64,000 nt of DNA from NIOZ-UU13 sp035528395 (GTDB lineage Bacteria; Planctomycetota; Phycisphaerae; Sedimentisphaerales; Anaerobacaceae). The DNA lies in the NCBI GenBank assembly GCA_035528395.1, contig DATKYR010000109.1, positions 1 to 64,000 on the forward strand. Reading direction: 5' to 3'. The notes beneath the pieces were generated by a model that was given only the letters and a program-made list of their open reading frames with translations, was not told where the DNA came from and did not search any database. A program made the translations under genes and the position numbers. Below, piece after piece: positions 25,514 through 34,821 of this stretch (positions are counted from its first letter, which is position 1; every line of letters starts with the position of its first letter).

Positions 25514-26648
25514 CTTTCTTCCCTTTTCCAGGCCCTCTATAAGTGAAGAGGCGATTGCCGCTGTTGCGGAGGTTCTTCGTTCCGGCTGGCTTACCACAGG
25601 TCCAAAGACAGCGGAGTTCGAACAGGCGTTCTGTGACTATATAAGATGCACCTGGGCCGTCGCGCTGTCCTCGGCGACTGCCGGAATGCATCTTGTTCTC
25701 AAAGCACTTGGCATCGGCAAAGGAGATGAAATTATAACCCCCTCTATGACATGGGTCTCAACAGTAAACCTAATTGTTCTGGCAGGCGCTACGCCGGTGT
25801 TCGCCGATATCGACCGCGAAACGCTTATGGTGACTCCTGAGTCTCTGCGTAAATGCATAACAAATAAAACAAAGCTTATTATCCCCGTCCATTTTGCCGG
25901 CTCCGCGGTTGATATGGACGGTATTATGAGAATTGCCGACGAGAAGGGTATTCCTGTTATCCAGGATGCCGCACATGCTGTCGGCACGCAGTACAATGGC
26001 AAACCCATTGGCAGAAACGGCACTTCAATTTTCTCTTTTCATCCCATCAAAAATATTACAACGGGCGAAGGTGGCATGGTCTGTTCGGACAACGAAGAGT
26101 TCCTGAATCATATCAGATGCCTTAAGTTCCATGGCCTGGGTGTCAATGCTTTTGATCGACAAACTCAGGGACGCGTTCCGCAGGCGGAGGTGCTTGAACC
26201 TGGTTACAAGTATAATATGACAGACATATCGGCCGCGCTTGGAATCAAGCAGCTCGAAAGAATAGGACAGTTCAATGCAAAACGCACGGCCCTTGCGATG
26301 AGATACAAAGAACTTCTCGCTTCAGTCGAAGAGATACTGCCTCTCGGCGATGTACCATATCCGGTTGAACACGCATGGCACTTATTTATTGTCAGGCTTG
26401 ATACCGACAAGGCCGGTATAAGCCGGAATGATTTCATGCGTGAGCTGAAACAGAGGAACATTGGAACGGGACTTCACTTTAAAGCCGTGCACCTTCAGAA
26501 GTATTACTCAGAATCAATGGGTATGCGCCGCGGAATATTACCCAATACCGAGTGGAATTCAGATCGGATATTCTCCCTGCCTTTGTTTCCGGATATGACT
26601 ATGGATGATGTTGATGATGTTGTAAATGCGATTAAGGATTTATTATGA
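25503..26648 (+). CDS. arnB: UDP-4-amino-4-deoxy-L-arabinose aminotransferase (DegT/DnrJ/EryC1 family)
   Basis: 381 aa from the GTG at 25503, preceded by AGGAGG; the GTG at 25488 is less likely because it overlaps that site. Fold type I PLP enzyme: SATAGMHLVLKALGIGKGDE, TWVSTVNLIVLAGATPVFAD, IQDAAHAVGT, and the PLP lysine in FHPIKNITTGEGG (Lys183). It transfers the amino group from glutamate to UDP-4-keto-pentose to make UDP-L-Ara4N. It is followed by the ArnT-like gene with an ATGA overlap, so the two are translationally coupled. The arnCAD neighbours make the assignment firm. Confidence 0.9.
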   Translation: MRSDFLPFSRPSISEEAIAAVAEVLRSGWLTTGPKTAEFEQAFCDYIRCTWAVALSSATAGMHLVLKALGIGKGDEIITPSMTWVSTVNLIVLAGATPVFADIDRETLMVTPESLRKCITNKTKLIIPVHFAGSAVDMDGIMRIADEKGIPVIQDAAHAVGTQYNGKPIGRNGTSIFSFHPIKNITTGEGGMVCSDNEEFLNHIRCLKFHGLGVNAFDRQTQGRVPQAEVLEPGYKYNMTDISAALGIKQLERIGQFNAKRTALAMRYKELLASVEEILPLGDVPYPVEHAWHLFIVRLDTDKAGISRNDFMRELKQRNIGTGLHFKAVHLQKYYSESMGMRRGILPNTEWNSDRIFSLPLFPDMTMDDVDDVVNAIKDLL

Positions 26649-28384
26649 AAAACAAATCTAAAGATATCAATCTCTTTGCTGAACAACCGCTTCCTAAAAT
26701 GGATGACACCGGAAAGAGACGAATTGTTTTTTCTGACATCCTTTTTTGGTTTCTGGCAATATTTCTTTTATTTGCCTATCTCGGTGCAAAAGAGATTTTT
26801 GGGTCGGAAGACCGATGGGCCGAAATCGTTAGGCAGATGCAAATAACAGGAGACTATTTTCATCCAAGTATTAACGGCAAGCCCTACTTTGATAAACCAC
26901 TTCTGAGTTATTGGCTGATTGCTCTGGCATCGGCAATTACCGGTCGGCTTGACGAAATGGTTTTACGGTTACCAAGCGCAATTGCCGGTCTGTTGGTCCT
27001 GTTTGGAACTATAAATTTAGGGAAAAGGCTTTTCTCAAAACAACAGGCCATGACAGCCGGCTGGGTTCTTCTTGGTACATACGGTTTTGTATTCTGGGCC
27101 AGATTAGGTGAGGCGGACATGGAAAATCTTGCTGCTATCATTCTGGCCGTTGCATGGTATTGGGCTCGACGCGATCGACCCGGATTTTTCAGCTATATAG
27201 TCTTTTACCTTATCTGTTTTATGGGAGCCCATACAAAAGGGATGGCGACCATTGCTGTGCCGATTCTTGTAGTATTGCCGGATTTGATTTGGGAAAAACG
27301 TTGGAAGTCGTATCTGTCTGTTTCTCATTTCCTGGCCCTGGCTTTGGGACTCTCGCTGTATCTGGCTCCTTTCCTCTATTCGGAAATGACCAGAACCGGA
27401 TATAAGACTAGCGGTCTCGGTTTGGCGTTCAGGGAAAATATCGTACGTTACTTCCGACCGTTTGACCACAAAGAGCCGTTCTATATCTTCTTTTATCATC
27501 TGCCCAGACTACTATTTCCCTGGATAGTCCTCTTTGTTGGTGCAGCTTGGGCTTTCTGCGGCAATTTTCGGCAACTTCGATGGCCGGCCAAATGGCTCGC
27601 AATCTCAACTGGACTTATTTTTCTCTTTTTCACTCTGTCCGGCTCAAGACGTTCGTATTATATCCTTCCCATACTGCCTTTTTGTGCTCTGATGGTTTCA
27701 CAATACTTAGTTGTGGAGAAAAAAGAGAAGAGTAAGCGGATTATACTGGGCATTCAGACGTGGATATTTGTCGTTATTATGGCCTTGGAAATTCTCAGTC
27801 CCTTACTTTGGCCTGTATTGCAAAAGAGTATAGGCTTTGAGGCGCCTGGAGAACTTAGGTTAGCCACTTTCATTCTGGGGCTGTTGGCGTTAATATGTTT
27901 TATTCCGAATATTTTCCGGGCCAGCTTATTGTCCAGGCTGCTTGGAACAGAACAAAGGCTGGCTCGACTAATTGCGATTTGCATCATTATCGTCGGGGGG
28001 TTTTTTGCCTGGCAACAAAATAGTCTTGAAACCTTTGAAACCGAGAAAGCTTTCATTCTTGAATTAAAAGACTATGCGGACACTCTTGGATCAGACAATA
28101 TAGTTTTTTTTAAAATTCTTAAACCTAAAATACTGTTTTACATGGAAGTTCCAAAACCCCCGTCGGTGTTACGAAACGTCACTGAACTTGGATCACTTCT
28201 GAATTCAAAGGATGACAAATGGGTTTTGGTTTCACGCAGTGAAAATTCTGAAGAAATAGCTACCGTATTATCCCAAGAGATATTTAGCAACCCAATTTTG
28301 CAAGAGAAAGTATACCCTTGGGAAAAAAACAAAAAGATATACCAGGCATGGTTAATTAATAGGGCCAAGGACCATAACGGATAA
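26645..28384 (+). CDS. ArnT-like lipid A aminoarabinose transferase (GT39/GT83 family)
   Basis: 579 aa polytopic protein with about 12 hydrophobic segments. After a short N-terminal tail and the first helix comes the periplasmic loop GSEDRWAEIVRQMQITGDYF, GKPYFDKPLLSYWLIALASA and VLRLPSAIAGLLVL, equivalent to the DExRYAEI / YFEKPxLxYW / RLPSA signature of ArnT. The acidic catalytic pair is represented by SED here, where classic ArnT has DE. The soluble C-terminal part ends IYQAWLINR. It would move L-Ara4N from undecaprenyl phosphate to lipid A. It may be a paralogue with altered acceptor, since broken classic-type arnT relics lie on both sides. Confidence 0.78.
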   Translation: MKNKSKDINLFAEQPLPKMDDTGKRRIVFSDILFWFLAIFLLFAYLGAKEIFGSEDRWAEIVRQMQITGDYFHPSINGKPYFDKPLLSYWLIALASAITGRLDEMVLRLPSAIAGLLVLFGTINLGKRLFSKQQAMTAGWVLLGTYGFVFWARLGEADMENLAAIILAVAWYWARRDRPGFFSYIVFYLICFMGAHTKGMATIAVPILVVLPDLIWEKRWKSYLSVSHFLALALGLSLYLAPFLYSEMTRTGYKTSGLGLAFRENIVRYFRPFDHKEPFYIFFYHLPRLLFPWIVLFVGAAWAFCGNFRQLRWPAKWLAISTGLIFLFFTLSGSRRSYYILPILPFCALMVSQYLVVEKKEKSKRIILGIQTWIFVVIMALEILSPLLWPVLQKSIGFEAPGELRLATFILGLLALICFIPNIFRASLLSRLLGTEQRLARLIAICIIIVGGFFAWQQNSLETFETEKAFILELKDYADTLGSDNIVFFKILKPKILFYMEVPKPPSVLRNVTELGSLLNSKDDKWVLVSRSENSEEIATVLSQEIFSNPILQEKVYPWEKNKKIYQAWLINRAKDHNG

Positions 28385-28414
28385 AGGATTTCCAGCCAAT
28401 GTAAGGAAAAAACA

Positions 28415-29572
28415 ATGGACGGTAAACTGAAACAAACTCAAGCTAAATCAGATTCGTCTAAAAATGTACCGATCAGCAGTGTAAGAGATGTGAAGATATC
28501 TGATAAACCTCGTCCCATGGCAAACAGGTTAGAGATGATTTCTGTGCGGAACAACAACACCCAGTCAATTTGTGACTATGAAGAAAACCATAAGTCTGTT
28601 GGCAATCCAGCCATCTCGTTGGTTATTCCGGTCTACAATGAGCAAGCAAACATTGATGCGCTTATCCAGCGTTGTCTTAAAACATGTATAGATTTTGGAC
28701 AATCATTCGAGTTGATACTTGTGGATGACGGCAGTACAGATTCCTCACCGAGGATAATAACAGAGGCGGCTGAACATAACAGCGGCAAAGTTGTGGGTGT
28801 ACTTCTGAACAGAAATTACGGCCAGCATGCTGCGATTATGGCGGGCTTTGCCGAGGCAAGGGGTGATATAATTGTTACGCTCGACGCTGATCTGCAGAAT
28901 CCGCCTGAAGAAATTCCGAAATTAATCCGTAAGATGGGCGAAGGTTTCGATGTCATCGGCACAGTGAGAGTTCCAAGGCATGATACACTTTTCCGAAGAG
29001 CGGCATCCCGTATAGTCAACAAAGCCGCTCAAAAAGCCACAGGAGTGGTCATGCATGATTATGGCTGTATGCTGCGGGCTTACGGTCGGCATGTAGTGGA
29101 CGCCATGCTGCAATGTCACGAACGAAGCACCTTCATTCCCATTCTGGCTAACAGCTTTGCCAGGAAAGCCGTAGAAATCGAGGTCAACCATGCCGAGCGA
29201 ACCGACGGAGATTCTAAATACGGGCTTTGGAAGCTGATTAATCTCCAGTTTGACCTGCTGACCAGCATGACAACGATCCCACTGCGGGTCTTGAGTGTTC
29301 TGGGCGCTATGATATCGATGGCGGGTGTGGGATTCGGCATCTTTCTTCTGATTATGAGATTAATCTACGGATCCGATTGGGCTGCTGAGGGCATCTTTAC
29401 ACTGTTCGCAATCCTATTTATCTTCGTTGGTGCTCAATTCGTGGCAATGGGGCTGCTCGGGGAATACATCGGTCGAATCTACCATGATGTCAGAGCCAGA
29501 CCCCGCTACTTTGTACACAAAGTTGTTGGAAGGGGTGAAGAAAAGGAAAACGTGAGGCGTACTCAAATATAA
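28415..29572 (+). CDS. arnC: Undecaprenyl-phosphate Ara4FN transferase (GT2)
   Basis: 385 aa. Residues about 66-300 are a GT-A type GT2 domain: ISLVIPVYNEQANIDALIQ, FELILVDDGSTDSS, NRNYGQHAAIMAGFAEARGD, VTLDADLQNPPEEIPKL and the downstream DYGCMLRAY. Two C-terminal helices (VLSVLGAMISMAGVGFGIFL and FTLFAILFIFVGAQFVAMGL) anchor it to the inner membrane, as in ArnC. An unusual N-terminal extension of about 60 polar residues precedes the GT2 domain. It makes the undecaprenyl-linked formyl-aminoarabinose donor. Confidence 0.88.
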   Translation: MDGKLKQTQAKSDSSKNVPISSVRDVKISDKPRPMANRLEMISVRNNNTQSICDYEENHKSVGNPAISLVIPVYNEQANIDALIQRCLKTCIDFGQSFELILVDDGSTDSSPRIITEAAEHNSGKVVGVLLNRNYGQHAAIMAGFAEARGDIIVTLDADLQNPPEEIPKLIRKMGEGFDVIGTVRVPRHDTLFRRAASRIVNKAAQKATGVVMHDYGCMLRAYGRHVVDAMLQCHERSTFIPILANSFARKAVEIEVNHAERTDGDSKYGLWKLINLQFDLLTSMTTIPLRVLSVLGAMISMAGVGFGIFLLIMRLIYGSDWAAEGIFTLFAILFIFVGAQFVAMGLLGEYIGRIYHDVRARPRYFVHKVVGRGEEKENVRRTQI

Positions 29573-29586
29573 TCGGAGGTTATGAT

Positions 29587-31689
29587 ATGAAATCAATCGT
29601 TTTGGCCTATCATAATATCGGCTGTGTCGGCATCGAAGCCCTGCTGCGAAACGGCTTCCAGATCCACGCGGTCTATACCCACAAGGACAACCCGCAGGAG
29701 AATGTCTGGTTTGATTCCGTGGCGGAACTTGCTGCATCTCGGGGAATTCCGGTCTTCGCTCCCGATGATATCAATCATCCTTTGTGGGTAAAAAGGATCA
29801 AAGAACTTGCCCCGGACATTATTTTCTCCTTCTACTATAGAAATATAATCAAGCAGCCTATTCTGGATATTCCGCCCAAAGGGTGTTTGAATCTGCACGG
29901 TTCGCTTCTGCCCAAATATCGAGGACGATGCCCGATTAACTGGGTGCTGGTCAACGGGGAGAAAGAGACGGGTATCACACTGCATTATATGACACCCAGG
30001 CCTGATGACGGCGACATTGTCAGTCAGAAAAAAATCCTAATCACAGACGATGATACGGCCAGGTCTTTACATGATAAAGCAGCCCAAGCAGCTTCTGTTA
30101 TGCTTGATGAGTTACTGCCGCAAATAAAGAATGGCACTGTATCGGGTAAACCTCAGGACCATTCAAAGTCGACGTATTACGGTGGCCGCCGCCCGGCTGA
30201 TGGTGAAATTGACTGGGCCGCAAGTGCAAAGCAAGTAAGGAATCTGGTCCGTGCTGTAACCCTTCCATACCCGGGCGCTTTCAGTTATATCGCCAACGAA
30301 AAATTTGTGTTCTGGATGGTATCTGAAGCACCTTACCAGGGAGAGGAACTGAGCCCCGGTACTGTCATTTGCACAGATCCTCTCGTGATTATGTGCGGCG
30401 AGGGTGCGGTGCGTGTGGATTTCGGCCAGGATGAAAAGGGTCTCTATATGAATGGCGCACAACTGGCTCGTGAATTTAACCTGGTCGAAGGTATGAGATT
30501 CGGTCAAAGTTCAAACAGTCGAATCGAGATAATGAAAAAAGAGCATGTTCTCATCCTCGGCGTCAACGGCTTTATCGGTAACGCATTGAGCCAAAGGCTG
30601 CTTCAGAGCGGGAAATATGAAGTGCACGGAATGGACATTCGATCGAATTACGTCCAACACCTTATCAAAAAACCCGCGTTCCACTTTGAAGAAGGCGACA
30701 TATCCATACATCGCGACTGGACCGAATACCATGTCAAAAAATGCGATATTGTGATTCCACTGGTAGCTATAGCAACGCCGATCGAATATACCCGCAATCC
30801 GATAGGTGTTTTCGAACTGGATTTCGAAGAAAATCTTAACGTGGTCCGTTATTGTGTCAAGTACAATAAGCGGGTCGTTTTCCCATCAACCTCTGAAGTA
30901 TATGGAATGTGTGATGAAAAAGAATTTGATGAGGATAATTCCAGACTGGTTCTTGGGCCGATCCGGATGCAGAGGTGGATATATTCCTGCTGCAAGCAAT
31001 TACTCGACAGGGTCATCTGGGCCTACGGACAGACAGAGGGACTCCGGTTTACTCTATTTAGGCCGTTCAACTGGATCGGGCCGAAACTTGACAGCCTGAC
31101 CTCTGCGCGAATCGGCAGCTCGCGTGCCATCACACAGTTGATTCTTAATCTTGTGGAAGGTACACCGATTCTGCTCATTGACGGAGGAAGGCAGAAACGC
31201 TGTTTCACGGATGTATCAGATGGTGTGGAATGCCTGTATCGAATAATCGAGAACAAAAACGGTGTCTGTGACGGGAAGATAATCAATATCGGTAATCCCG
31301 ATAACGAGGTCAGCATAAGGAGGCTTGCAGAGATGCTCTTAGCCAAATTCGAGCAGCATCCTCTGCGGCCGGAGTTTCCTCCTTTTGCTGGTTTTCGAGT
31401 GGTTGAGAGCAGCTCCTACTACGGCAGCGGTTACCAGGATGTCCAATACAGAAAACCAAGCATCCGGAATGCAAAGAAACTGCTTGACTGGACGCCCGTT
31501 GTAAACATGGAGAAATCCGTGGAACAAACACTCGAGTTTTTCCTGAAGGAAGGTATAGAGTCAGGAGAGTTGTTACAGCATTCACAGTCGAGACCGTCAG
31601 TCCCATATGATATAGTGCCTGTGTCCTACGGTGGTGATAAAAAGTCACTGGAAGGGTTGAACGTTAATGAAAATAGGTCTAAGAATTGA
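29587..31689 (+). CDS. arnA: Bifunctional UDP-L-Ara4N formyltransferase / UDP-GlcA C-4'' decarboxylase
   Basis: 700 aa, a full two-domain ArnA. The N-terminal formyltransferase has LNLHGSLLPKYRGRCPINWV with Asn102 and His104, and RPDDGDIV with Asp140; these coincide in number with the catalytic residues of the E. coli enzyme. The C-terminal SDR decarboxylase starts HVLILGVNGFIGNALSQRLL near residue 317, with PSTSEVYG (Ser436/Glu437), YSCCKQLLDR and RKPSIRN (Arg622), equivalent to the E. coli Ser433, Glu434 and Arg619. GGAGG precedes the ATG. About 40 residues extend beyond the usual end, and this tail overlaps arnD by 23 bases. Confidence 0.95.
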   Translation: MKSIVLAYHNIGCVGIEALLRNGFQIHAVYTHKDNPQENVWFDSVAELAASRGIPVFAPDDINHPLWVKRIKELAPDIIFSFYYRNIIKQPILDIPPKGCLNLHGSLLPKYRGRCPINWVLVNGEKETGITLHYMTPRPDDGDIVSQKKILITDDDTARSLHDKAAQAASVMLDELLPQIKNGTVSGKPQDHSKSTYYGGRRPADGEIDWAASAKQVRNLVRAVTLPYPGAFSYIANEKFVFWMVSEAPYQGEELSPGTVICTDPLVIMCGEGAVRVDFGQDEKGLYMNGAQLAREFNLVEGMRFGQSSNSRIEIMKKEHVLILGVNGFIGNALSQRLLQSGKYEVHGMDIRSNYVQHLIKKPAFHFEEGDISIHRDWTEYHVKKCDIVIPLVAIATPIEYTRNPIGVFELDFEENLNVVRYCVKYNKRVVFPSTSEVYGMCDEKEFDEDNSRLVLGPIRMQRWIYSCCKQLLDRVIWAYGQTEGLRFTLFRPFNWIGPKLDSLTSARIGSSRAITQLILNLVEGTPILLIDGGRQKRCFTDVSDGVECLYRIIENKNGVCDGKIINIGNPDNEVSIRRLAEMLLAKFEQHPLRPEFPPFAGFRVVESSSYYGSGYQDVQYRKPSIRNAKKLLDWTPVVNMEKSVEQTLEFFLKEGIESGELLQHSQSRPSVPYDIVPVSYGGDKKSLEGLNVNENRSKN

Positions 31690-32557
31690 TGTGGATACCT
31701 TTCGGGGAACAAAGATTGGTGTGCCGAACCTGTGCAGGCTTCTTGCCGACTATTCAATAAACGCATCGTTCTTTTTTTCGGTTGGTCCGGACAATATGGG
31801 CCGGCATCTATGGCGATTACTCCGGCCGGCGTTTCTCTGGAAAATGCTCAGAACCAAGGCCGCCCGTCTTTATGGCTGGGACATTCTTTTCAAAGGTACT
31901 TTTTGGCCCGGTCCGGTTATCGGGGAGAAACTTGAGGATATTATTCGTTTCACGGCGGATGCCGGCCATGAAGTCGGCCTGCATGCATGGGACCACCACA
32001 GATGGCAGGCGAATATCGACACAATGGACGCTGTCTCTATTCACCACTCCTTGAATCAGAGCTTCGAAATGCTCACGCGCATTCTTGGCCATCCACCGAA
32101 ATGTTCTGCGGTCCCGGGATGGAAATGTAATGATATCGTGCTGAGAGAGAAGGAAAAGTTTCCATTCGAATTCAATAGTGATTGCAGGGGGGAGAGTATA
32201 TTTCACCCCGCAGTGCAAGGAAGAAATTTGGACCAACCCCAGATTCCTGTTACGCTTCCAACTTACGATGAAATCATGGGACAGAAAGGCATAACTGAGG
32301 ACAACTACAATGACCACCTGCTTGCCTTGTGCAGCCCGGACAAACTCAACGTCCTTACCATCCACGCCGAGGTCGAAGGTATTGTCTGCCTGGAGATGTT
32401 CAGGCAATTCGTCAAGACCGCCCTTTCGAAAGGCGCCTCATTTGTTCCTCTGGGAATCTTGCTCGGAGAATACGCACAAAGTGACCCTGCTGTCATCGTT
32501 GCAAAAGAAATTCCCGGTCGTGAAGGATGGGTTTCATGCCAGGCACAAACAGCCTGA
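31667..32557 (+). CDS. arnD: 4-deoxy-4-formamido-L-arabinose-phospho-undecaprenol deformylase
   Basis: 296 aa NodB-like polysaccharide deacetylase family: MKIGLRIDVDTFRGTKIGVP with the metal-binding Asp-x-Asp, NASFFFSVGPDNMGRHLWRL, GHEVGLHAWDHHRWQ with metal-ligand His, and FEFNSDCRGESIFHP, all as in ArnD. It removes the formyl group from the lipid-linked sugar at the inner membrane. The start overlaps the end of arnA. No arnE/arnF flippase subunits follow; a broken arnT comes next. Confidence 0.92.
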   Translation: MKIGLRIDVDTFRGTKIGVPNLCRLLADYSINASFFFSVGPDNMGRHLWRLLRPAFLWKMLRTKAARLYGWDILFKGTFWPGPVIGEKLEDIIRFTADAGHEVGLHAWDHHRWQANIDTMDAVSIHHSLNQSFEMLTRILGHPPKCSAVPGWKCNDIVLREKEKFPFEFNSDCRGESIFHPAVQGRNLDQPQIPVTLPTYDEIMGQKGITEDNYNDHLLALCSPDKLNVLTIHAEVEGIVCLEMFRQFVKTALSKGASFVPLGILLGEYAQSDPAVIVAKEIPGREGWVSCQAQTA

Positions 32558-32584
32558 CGTATAGGTACAAGATAAATCTGAACT

Positions 32585-33025
32585 ATGAAGAAGTGTTGCT
32601 CCCTAATAATAGTTTTTTTCCTGTTGGTTTATATTCTGCCGCTTAGTGTCCGACCAATGATTATCCCTGATTAATTCCGATACGCTGAAATCTCCAGAGA
32701 AATAGTGGAAACAGGAAATTAGGTTGTCCCTCATCTACGGTATTTCGAAAAACCGGTTCTCGGCCACTGGCTTCTTAATGCTATTGCCATCGCTCTGTTC
32801 GGTGAAAACACATTTGCCGTACGTTTTCCGTCAGCCGTGGCGGTTGGATTGTCAGCCTTAATGCTCTTTTTCCTTGCCCGGAGATTCACGGACGCTTACT
32901 CTGCAAGTCTCCTGACTCCCATAGTCTTCCTCACCAGTTTTGAGGTCTTTGGTGTTGGTATCTTTACTGTTTTGGACAGCATTTTCTCTATGGTTGTCAC
33001 GGCAAGTATGGCTGCGTACAGTTCA
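32585..33025 (+). pseudogene. Broken arnT: N-terminal third with two nonsense codons
   Basis: From the ATG at 32585 the frame reads MKKCCSLIIVFFLLVYILPL, then IIPD, TAA, FRYAEISREIVETGN, TAG, VVPHLRYFEKPVLGHWLLNA, then GENTFAVRFPSAVAVGLSAL and on to VTASMAAYSS. This is the canonical ArnT start: IPDExRYAEI with Glu changed to TAA, and ETGDWVVPH with Trp changed to TAG. The frame is otherwise intact. It stops matching at about 33022, exactly where the repeat at 33026 begins. The C-terminal two thirds are missing. Confidence 0.85.
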
Positions 33026-33170
33026 CTCCAAAATGGCCCCATTTTCGCGAGTTTGCGCCTACAACCTCTGTACAACTCAACAACCCGTCATCTTCAAATT
33101 CGCAAAAATATTAATTTTATAAGTCACATGTTTATAAGAACCATAAAAATTGGTAACGTTTTCAATGTCC
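33026..33170 (+). repeat. Degenerate repeat, copy A of an inverted pair (partner 46785-46934)
   Basis: The plus strand here aligns with the reverse complement of 46785-46934 over about 145 bases. Shared blocks include AAATGGCCCCATTTTCGCG, CCTACAAC, ACAACTCA, TCAAATTCG-like, ATAAGTC-like and TAACGTTTTCAATGT. The start coincides with the break in the arnT pseudogene. It is probably the end of an unidentified mobile element. Confidence 0.6.
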
Positions 33171-33314
33171 TTTTCCGCTTGGTGACTGTCTGTAAATTGT
33201 GAACGTTGGCTGAAATGTCGTAACGAGGATGCCTCAAAAAAAATTTGTGGCAACAGAGATTTTAGTATTTGACTTCGAGTTCTTCATAGGTGACCGAGCT
33301 TGGCGCCACACATA

Positions 33315-33346
33315 GAAAAGAGCTGACAGTTTCTCACGCTGTCAGC
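33315..33346 (-). terminator. Rho-independent terminator of the dockerin/LamG gene
   Basis: On the minus strand GCTGACAG, an 8-9 base loop and CTGTCAGC form a perfect 8-bp stem, followed by TCTTTTC. It lies about 30 bases past the stop at 33379. A near copy occurs after the LamG relic at 56622. Confidence 0.85.
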
Positions 33347-33378
33347 CCTTGAGCCTTTCTTACTCCAGAAATTACCTA

Positions 33379-34782
33379 CTATGGTTTCACCGCTCGGTTG
33401 TAGATGCGGATGTCGTCAATCAGGCCGGACCAGAAGGACCCCGGTTCCATAGCCTTGCCGGTGCCGATGTAGAGGCCGTTGCCTGAGCCTTCCAAACCAT
33501 CCTGCACGTCCTCGGCTACTACAGCATCATCGACATAGAGCGTTCTGTGCAAACCATCCCACACGAGACCTATCCGGTGCCATTCGCCATCGGTGACGCC
33601 CGCCTGGGACAGTAAGGGACCGCCAGACCCGCCGGAACCTTCAATCTCCGTTATCAGTTCACCAGTTGAAGGGTCTGTGCACAACCAATTTGCGCCACCT
33701 GGCTCGGATATCGCAGCTTGTCCCGCGGCACCGCCTCTGACCCAGGCAATAACACTGAACGGCCCATCTGCCGGATTGGGGCCGAAGGCAGTGATGAGAC
33801 AATCGTCCACCCCATCCAATTCAAGTGCACCATCAACCATACCACCGGCCGGCTGCCAGAGAGCACTACCCATGACCAAGTCGTCGTTACCACTGATGCT
33901 ATCATGAGCATTACTGCCTTCTGTTTCGTCCAATGCCCAGTGCGCCACCAGTGTGGGATCATCAACAGGTTGTCCCCAGTGGCTCATCAGAAGCTCCAGG
34001 TCCAGGACATCCACAATACCATCGCAGAACGGCGGAGGGGCAATGTCACACATGGGGTCGTCTTGCCACCAGGATTCAATGAGTCTGAGAAGATCGCTGA
34101 TATCCACTTTCCCGTCGCCATTTAAGTCAACGCTCGGCGCCTCCACCGAAACCGCTTCCGCCCAGCGATAAATGGCTTGCCCCCCCTGAGTCCCGGCATA
34201 AAGTGCGAACGTCCCGTCAGGCACCACATCCTCAACGAGGGTGATCTGCGGCTCGTCGGGCATGGGCTCATCGGCCGGCCAGCACCAGCATTTGAACTGA
34301 TCGCCGATGGCATCCACGCGGATGATCAGTTCCCGCTCATCGACATTGAATGGGAGAACCGCACTCTTCAGGCGCCCGCGGTCCCTGTGCCCGAGCCAGA
34401 ACCGGTTGGGAGGCCTGACTTCTATCCAATAGCCACCGGGTCCTCCATCATTCCATCGGCAGACTAATCCCGATTCCCACTCACCATTGGTATGGTTTGA
34501 TGTTCTCTTGATCTGCACCCTGACGGATACATCACGATAAATGTAGGGCGTGCCGTCCCGGTCCGCCGCCGTGGCACTGCCGACTTGGAGTCCCTCCGGC
34601 GTCAAAGTGTACCCCGTGTGGTGTTCGTCACCGGCGGACAACCAGTTCACCGGTGAGCCATCCGCAGGATCCCCGTCGCTAAAATCATCGAAGAAGTAGA
34701 GGCCTGCCTCGGCATTGGCACAAAGGACCAGCAGGGATACCGTAATGCTCAGCAGGTATCGTATTGTTGCTTGATTTTTCAT
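33379..34782 (-). CDS. Secreted dockerin-like / LamG domain protein
   Basis: 467 aa. Signal peptide MKNQATIRYLLSITVSLLVL...ANAEA. Residues about 28-210 form a concanavalin-like jelly-roll (LYFFDDFSDGD, WESGLVCRWNDGG, RFWLGHRDRGRL). Residues about 218-272 are a dockerin-like calcium pair: VDLNGDGKVDISDLLRLIES and CDGIVDVLDLELLMSHWG. Residues about 280-465 are a LamG domain: LVAHWALDETEGSNAHDSIS, LELDGVDDCL, GLIDDIRIYNRAVKP. AAAGGAG precedes the ATG. The role is probably extracellular carbohydrate or surface binding. The dockerin is the Planctomycete type, not evidence of a cellulosome. Confidence 0.88.
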   Translation of the reverse strand: MKNQATIRYLLSITVSLLVLCANAEAGLYFFDDFSDGDPADGSPVNWLSAGDEHHTGYTLTPEGLQVGSATAADRDGTPYIYRDVSVRVQIKRTSNHTNGEWESGLVCRWNDGGPGGYWIEVRPPNRFWLGHRDRGRLKSAVLPFNVDERELIIRVDAIGDQFKCWCWPADEPMPDEPQITLVEDVVPDGTFALYAGTQGGQAIYRWAEAVSVEAPSVDLNGDGKVDISDLLRLIESWWQDDPMCDIAPPPFCDGIVDVLDLELLMSHWGQPVDDPTLVAHWALDETEGSNAHDSISGNDDLVMGSALWQPAGGMVDGALELDGVDDCLITAFGPNPADGPFSVIAWVRGGAAGQAAISEPGGANWLCTDPSTGELITEIEGSGGSGGPLLSQAGVTDGEWHRIGLVWDGLHRTLYVDDAVVAEDVQDGLEGSGNGLYIGTGKAMEPGSFWSGLIDDIRIYNRAVKP

Positions 34783-34821
34783 TTTCTTTCTCCTTTCCGG
34801 ATAATTACTGGAAGATTTGTA

